Origin: DATGLG01 sp035294245 | GTDB taxonomy: Bacteria; Pseudomonadota; Alphaproteobacteria; JACZXZ01 | Length of the DNA: 55,719 nt | NCBI GenBank assembly: GCA_035294245.1 | Contig: DATGLG010000026.1 | Location: 1 to 55,719 of the forward strand | Direction: 5' to 3' | Shown here: positions 53,083 to 55,719 of the stretch, in pieces | Layout of the letters: the number at the start of each line of letters is the position of its first letter | How positions within the stretch are numbered: the stretch's first letter is position 1 | The notes under the pieces: model-generated | The model's input: only the letters and a program-made list of their open reading frames with translations | Databases searched by the model: none | What the model was told of the DNA's origin: nothing | Translations under genes and position numbers: made by a program

Positions 53083-53232
53083 CCCGTTCCTCCTTTAGAC
53101 CACCATTATTGTTATAGGTGGTTATTCACGGAACGTTAGCGCCGACGGCGGCGCGCGGCAAGAAGGAACTGGCCGGCGCCGGCTCCGGAAGCCCGACAGA
53201 GTTTGGTTAGCAGGCTAATCTATATTTGATTT

Positions 53233-53525
53233 TCCACCTCACTCTCCGCTTGCGCGGGTCCCTCCCTCTCCGCCTCATTGGGGCGGAGAGGGTGCGACCC
53301 CGGACTGCGATCCGGGGGAGCGGGTGGGGTGGGGGACTCAGAGAGCAGCGGGTGAGATGAGGATGAGAAAAAGGATGCCGAAGTCGCCCCCTTGCGTCGC
53401 CCCCGCGAAAAGCGCCTTCGCATCACGCCCGCCTCGTCGTCCCGGCCGGAGCGGAGCGCCGGGCCGGGACCCAGGAAGGTATTGAAATCACTGGGTTCCC
53501 GCTTGCGCGGGAACGACAGGTAAGG
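53233..53525. repeat. Family C repeat followed by family A-type repeat in a 600-base gap
   Basis: At 53233-53340 the hairpin ctctccgcctcattgggg / cggagaggg then gcgaccccggactgcgatcc matches the repeat at 36908-37008. At 53430-53520 cgtcgtcccggccggagcgg and, later, gcttgcgcgggaacgacagg form another palindrome of the family A class. An AT-rich patch at 53098-53130 (ttattgttataggtggttat) could hold a promoter for the DUF2066 gene. No gene found in 53083-53683. Confidence 0.6.
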
Positions 53526-53683
53526 GGTATCGGGCAGCCGAACCGGCGCGGCAACTGGATAAGAGAGGGGATGCCAACGTCGCCCCCTTTTGCCAAAGGT
53601 TGCATCCACAAGATGTTGTGGTCCGCGTCGCCTCTTGAGGCTGCGCCGGGGCTGGGCCATGCTGCCGGCGGAAAGGGAGTGCC

Positions 53684-55078
53684 ATGCCCGAAGGAAACGC
53701 CCCACGCGCCATCGGCCTCGACCACCACGGCGGACCGGTCCACAGCTTCTTCCTCAAGAAGGGCGCAGCACCACGCCCGGCGATCGCCCGCGCCGAGGGC
53801 ATTTACATGTGGGACAGCACGGGCAAGCGCTATATCGACGCCTCCTCGGGCCCCGTCGTCAGCAATCTCGGCCACGGCAACAAGCGCGTTCTCGCCGCCA
53901 TGGTGGAGCAGGCGGAGAAGGCGAGCTTCGCCACCATTACCGCCTTCGAGAGCGAGGCCAACCGCCGCCTGGCCGAGCTCGTGACCGGCCTCTCGGGGCC
54001 GGGCCTCGAGCGCGCCTTCTTCGTCTCCGGCGGCTCCGAGGCCACCGAGGCCGCCCTCAAGCTCGCCCGCCAATATGCCGTTTCCAAAGGCGAATCCCGG
54101 CGCTGGAAGGTGATCGGGCGGGAGCCCGGCTATCACGGCGCCACCCTCGGCGCCCTGGCGGTCACCGGCGATCCCCAGTCGGAGGCTCTCTTCGGCCCGA
54201 TGATGCGCGTCATGCCCAAGGTGCCGGCGCCCTTCACCTATCGCCTGCCGCCCAATCACGACGCGGAGTCCTATGCCCGGCACTGCGCCGCCGCCCTCGA
54301 GGAGACCATCCGGCGCGAGGGGCCGGAGACCGTGCTCGCCTTCATCCTCGAGCCCGTCGGCGGGCTCGCAACCGGCGCCCTGGTGGCGCCCGACGCCTAT
54401 TACGGGGCCGTGCGCGCCATCTGCGACCGCTATGGCGTGCTCCTCATCTATGACGAGGTGATGAGCGGCGCCGGCCGCACCGGGCGCTTCCTCGCCGCCG
54501 AGCATTGGCCCGCGGCGCGGCCGGACCTCGTCACGCTCGCCAAGGGGATCGCTGCCGGCTACACCCCCATGGGGGCCGTGCTGGCGCCGGCGGCGATGGT
54601 CGAGACCGTCGCCGAATCAGGGGGGTTCCTCCACGGCCACACCTATTTCACGAACCCGCTCTCCTGCGCCATCGGGGTCGCCGTGGTAAGCGAGATGATC
54701 GAGCGGGACCTCATGGGCAACGCGGCGCGGATGGGGGCGCATCTCAGCCGGCGGCTTGCGGCCCTCCAGGCGCAGAGCGCCATCCTCGGCGATGTGCGGG
54801 GCAAGGGCCTCCTGATGGCGATCGAGATCGTCGCCGACAAGGGGAGCAAGGCCATGCTGCCCCTCGAGCTCCTGGCCGCCCAGCGCATCAGCGAGCTCGC
54901 CGCCGCGCGCGGGCTCCTCCTCTACACGCGCCGCACCGCGGCGGGGAAGTACGGCGAGTGGCTCATGGTCTCGCCGCCGCTCACGGTCACCGCCGGCGAG
55001 ATCGACATGATCGTCGAGCTCTTGGGCGAGACCCTCGAGGCCTATGAGGGCGAGCTGCGCCGCGCCGGGGTGATTTGA
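53684..55078 (+). CDS. Class III aminotransferase (PLP-dependent)
   Basis: 464 residues. Conserved parts: IYMWDSTGKRYIDASSG near 40, FFVSGGSEATEAALKLARQYAV (phosphate-binding loop) near 112, EPGYHGATLGALAVTGD near 147, VLLIYDEVMSGAGRTG (Asp contacting PLP) near 250, and Schiff-base Lys in LVTLAKGIAAGYTPMGAVL near 283. Family members transfer amines between omega-amino acids, diamines, beta-alanine or taurine and keto acids. ATG 53684 with AAAGGGAGTGCC. Stands alone between repeat-rich gaps. Substrate unknown; consistent with amine catabolism in this region. Confidence 0.93.
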   Translation: MPEGNAPRAIGLDHHGGPVHSFFLKKGAAPRPAIARAEGIYMWDSTGKRYIDASSGPVVSNLGHGNKRVLAAMVEQAEKASFATITAFESEANRRLAELVTGLSGPGLERAFFVSGGSEATEAALKLARQYAVSKGESRRWKVIGREPGYHGATLGALAVTGDPQSEALFGPMMRVMPKVPAPFTYRLPPNHDAESYARHCAAALEETIRREGPETVLAFILEPVGGLATGALVAPDAYYGAVRAICDRYGVLLIYDEVMSGAGRTGRFLAAEHWPAARPDLVTLAKGIAAGYTPMGAVLAPAAMVETVAESGGFLHGHTYFTNPLSCAIGVAVVSEMIERDLMGNAARMGAHLSRRLAALQAQSAILGDVRGKGLLMAIEIVADKGSKAMLPLELLAAQRISELAAARGLLLYTRRTAAGKYGEWLMVSPPLTVTAGEIDMIVELLGETLEAYEGELRRAGVI

Positions 55079-55134
55079 CGGCCGATCAACGCCTTGCCGC
55101 CGGAAGCTCGAGACTTGGTGGATCGCTAAAGCCT

Positions 55135-55275
55135 TGTCATTCCCGTGAAGGCGCAGGGCTGTCCGGGGAACGGTGCCGGGATGCAAGGCGCGATAGAGGG
55201 ACCCGCCCCCATCGTCACGGCCGGCCTCCGTGCCGGTCGTCCACGTCTTACCAAGGGGCGGCGGCCTGGACGTGA
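55135..55275. repeat. Repeat fragments (family D and A pieces)
   Basis: gtcattcccgtgaagg at 55136 is a family A arm fragment. cgtcacggccggcctccgtg with ccggtcgtccacgtctt at 55214-55251 is a near copy of the segment at 11395-11440. The stretch 55276-55399 shows nothing I can name; short open frames there look accidental. Confidence 0.5.
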
Positions 55276-55400
55276 CACGCACCGCAATGGAGCTTGGATA
55301 CGGCTCGACGTCAGCTTTCGTGCACGCGTTCCGTACCGAGATGGGATGCAGCCCCCGGGCCTATATGCGCGGGCGTGGGGCCGCTCAAGGCGCCCCCGGC

Positions 55401-55582
55401 TAGTGTTGTGACTCCAACGGCTCGTTCTATTTGGCCGTCATGCCCGCGAAAGCGGGCATCCAGGCCCTGGATTCCGGCTCTGCGCGGAGCCTGTCCTCGG
55501 GCCCGCCTTCGGCGGGACCCGGGGGCTCCGGCCGGAATGACGACCTTTGAATGCGAATCGAATGTCAAAATCACAACACTAG
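55401..55582. mobile_element. MITE-like element with 9-12 bp inverted ends and TA flanks
   Basis: cTAGTGTTGTGA at 55400-55411 has an exact reverse complement TCACAACACTAg at 55571-55582. Read as TA plus GTGTTGTGA...TCACAACAC plus TA, it has the target duplication of IS630/Tc1-type elements. Inside is the family A core (gtcatgcccgcgaaagcggg; ctggattccgg; ccggccggaatgacgacc). It has no coding capacity. Confidence 0.6.
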
Positions 55583-55624
55583 TACCCCCTATCCAAAGAG
55601 CCTGAGTCGTGATTCAAGATATGA

Positions 55625-55719
55625 ATGATACTCAAGGCGAGAGAGGTCCGGCTGAGGCCGGAGGATCGTGCGGTGCTTGAGGCTCGGTGCCGCGCGGCGA
55701 CGACGCCGCAACGTGATGT
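55625..55719 (+). CDS. IS630-type transposase, 5' part (runs off the window)
   Basis: From ATG 55625 the frame reads MILKAREVRLRPEDRAVLEARC, then RAATTPQRDV up to the window edge. The segment EDRAVLEARCRAATTPQR matches the N-terminal region of IS630-family transposases (compare E.R..LE...R..TT.QR). It is a different IS630 lineage from the fragment at 29958. No Shine-Dalgarno is obvious. The partner right end lies outside the window. Confidence 0.65.
   Translation, partial: MILKAREVRLRPEDRAVLEARCRAATTPQRD

Overview
The window is high-GC DNA (roughly two thirds G+C outside one patch) with dense, strongly GC3-biased genes and many interspersed palindromic repeats between genes. Gene content (Hsp20-Lon operon, DUF2066 and DUF423 proteins, SbmA-like ABC exporter, P1-family peptidase, several FAD/GcvT oxidoreductases, ChrA, class III aminotransferase, a PEP-CTERM protein) suggests a free-living alphaproteobacterium, perhaps Rhodospirillales-like. 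The lineage is inferred from family content only; there is no rRNA or tRNA gene here to confirm it.

Layout. (1) 1-8.9 kb: proteostasis operon hsp20-lon on the minus strand with a possible 29-codon leader ORF, an MBL-fold hydrolase, a histidine kinase behind a small three-helix membrane protein, and a divergent pair of a DUF1445 hydro-lyase and a P1-family peptidase. (2) 8.9-9.6 kb: a palindromic repeat abutted by a ~455 bp internally deleted IS1111/IS110-type element. (3) 9.6-13 kb: secreted-type phosphoesterase and a soluble chemoreceptor. (4) 13.4-25.2 kb: amine/imino-acid catabolism: a dimethylglycine/sarcosine dehydrogenase-like FAD-GcvT fusion, a LysR regulator divergent from a polyamine-type ABC importer (binding protein, ATPase, two permeases), then a three-subunit opine oxidase/D-hydroxyproline dehydrogenase-like enzyme and a fourth FAD amino-acid oxidase, mostly with overlapping or closely spaced ends. 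(5) 25.2-28.1 kb: DUF423 protein, SbmA/YddA-like ABC protein and a dual-specificity phosphatase, all minus strand. (6) 28.1-30.5 kb: a recombined island with an HTH antitoxin coupled to an unknown ORF, two direct copies of an IS630-type left end flanking a PEP-CTERM protein gene, an IS630 transposase fragment, and a brnT toxin gene cut off by that fragment. (7) 30.5-39.2 kb: TonB-like protein, exported proteins, a GAF histidine kinase, an MBL protein, an acyl-CoA ligase with a palindromic operator, ChrA and an ornithine-cyclodeaminase-family enzyme. (8) 39.2-49.8 kb: a surface-glycan cluster (glycosyltransferase, large unknown protein, four methyltransferase-like proteins, RmlD-like reductase, WbuC cupin, Wzt/Wzm-type ABC exporter). 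Part of it (about 40.3-48 kb) is visibly less GC-rich, which suggests transfer. (9) 49.9-55.7 kb: an orphan FliD_C-like protein, an Asp/Glu racemase, a DUF2066 protein, a class III aminotransferase, then a MITE-like element and the start of an IS630-type transposase running off the window.

No CRISPR array, tRNA, rRNA, prophage or defence operon was recognised. The most unusual signals are small: the IS1111 deletion derivative that kept both ends, the TA-flanked MITE that contains the local repeat core, the toxin-antitoxin debris around the IS630 ends, and the large unknown protein in the glycan cluster.
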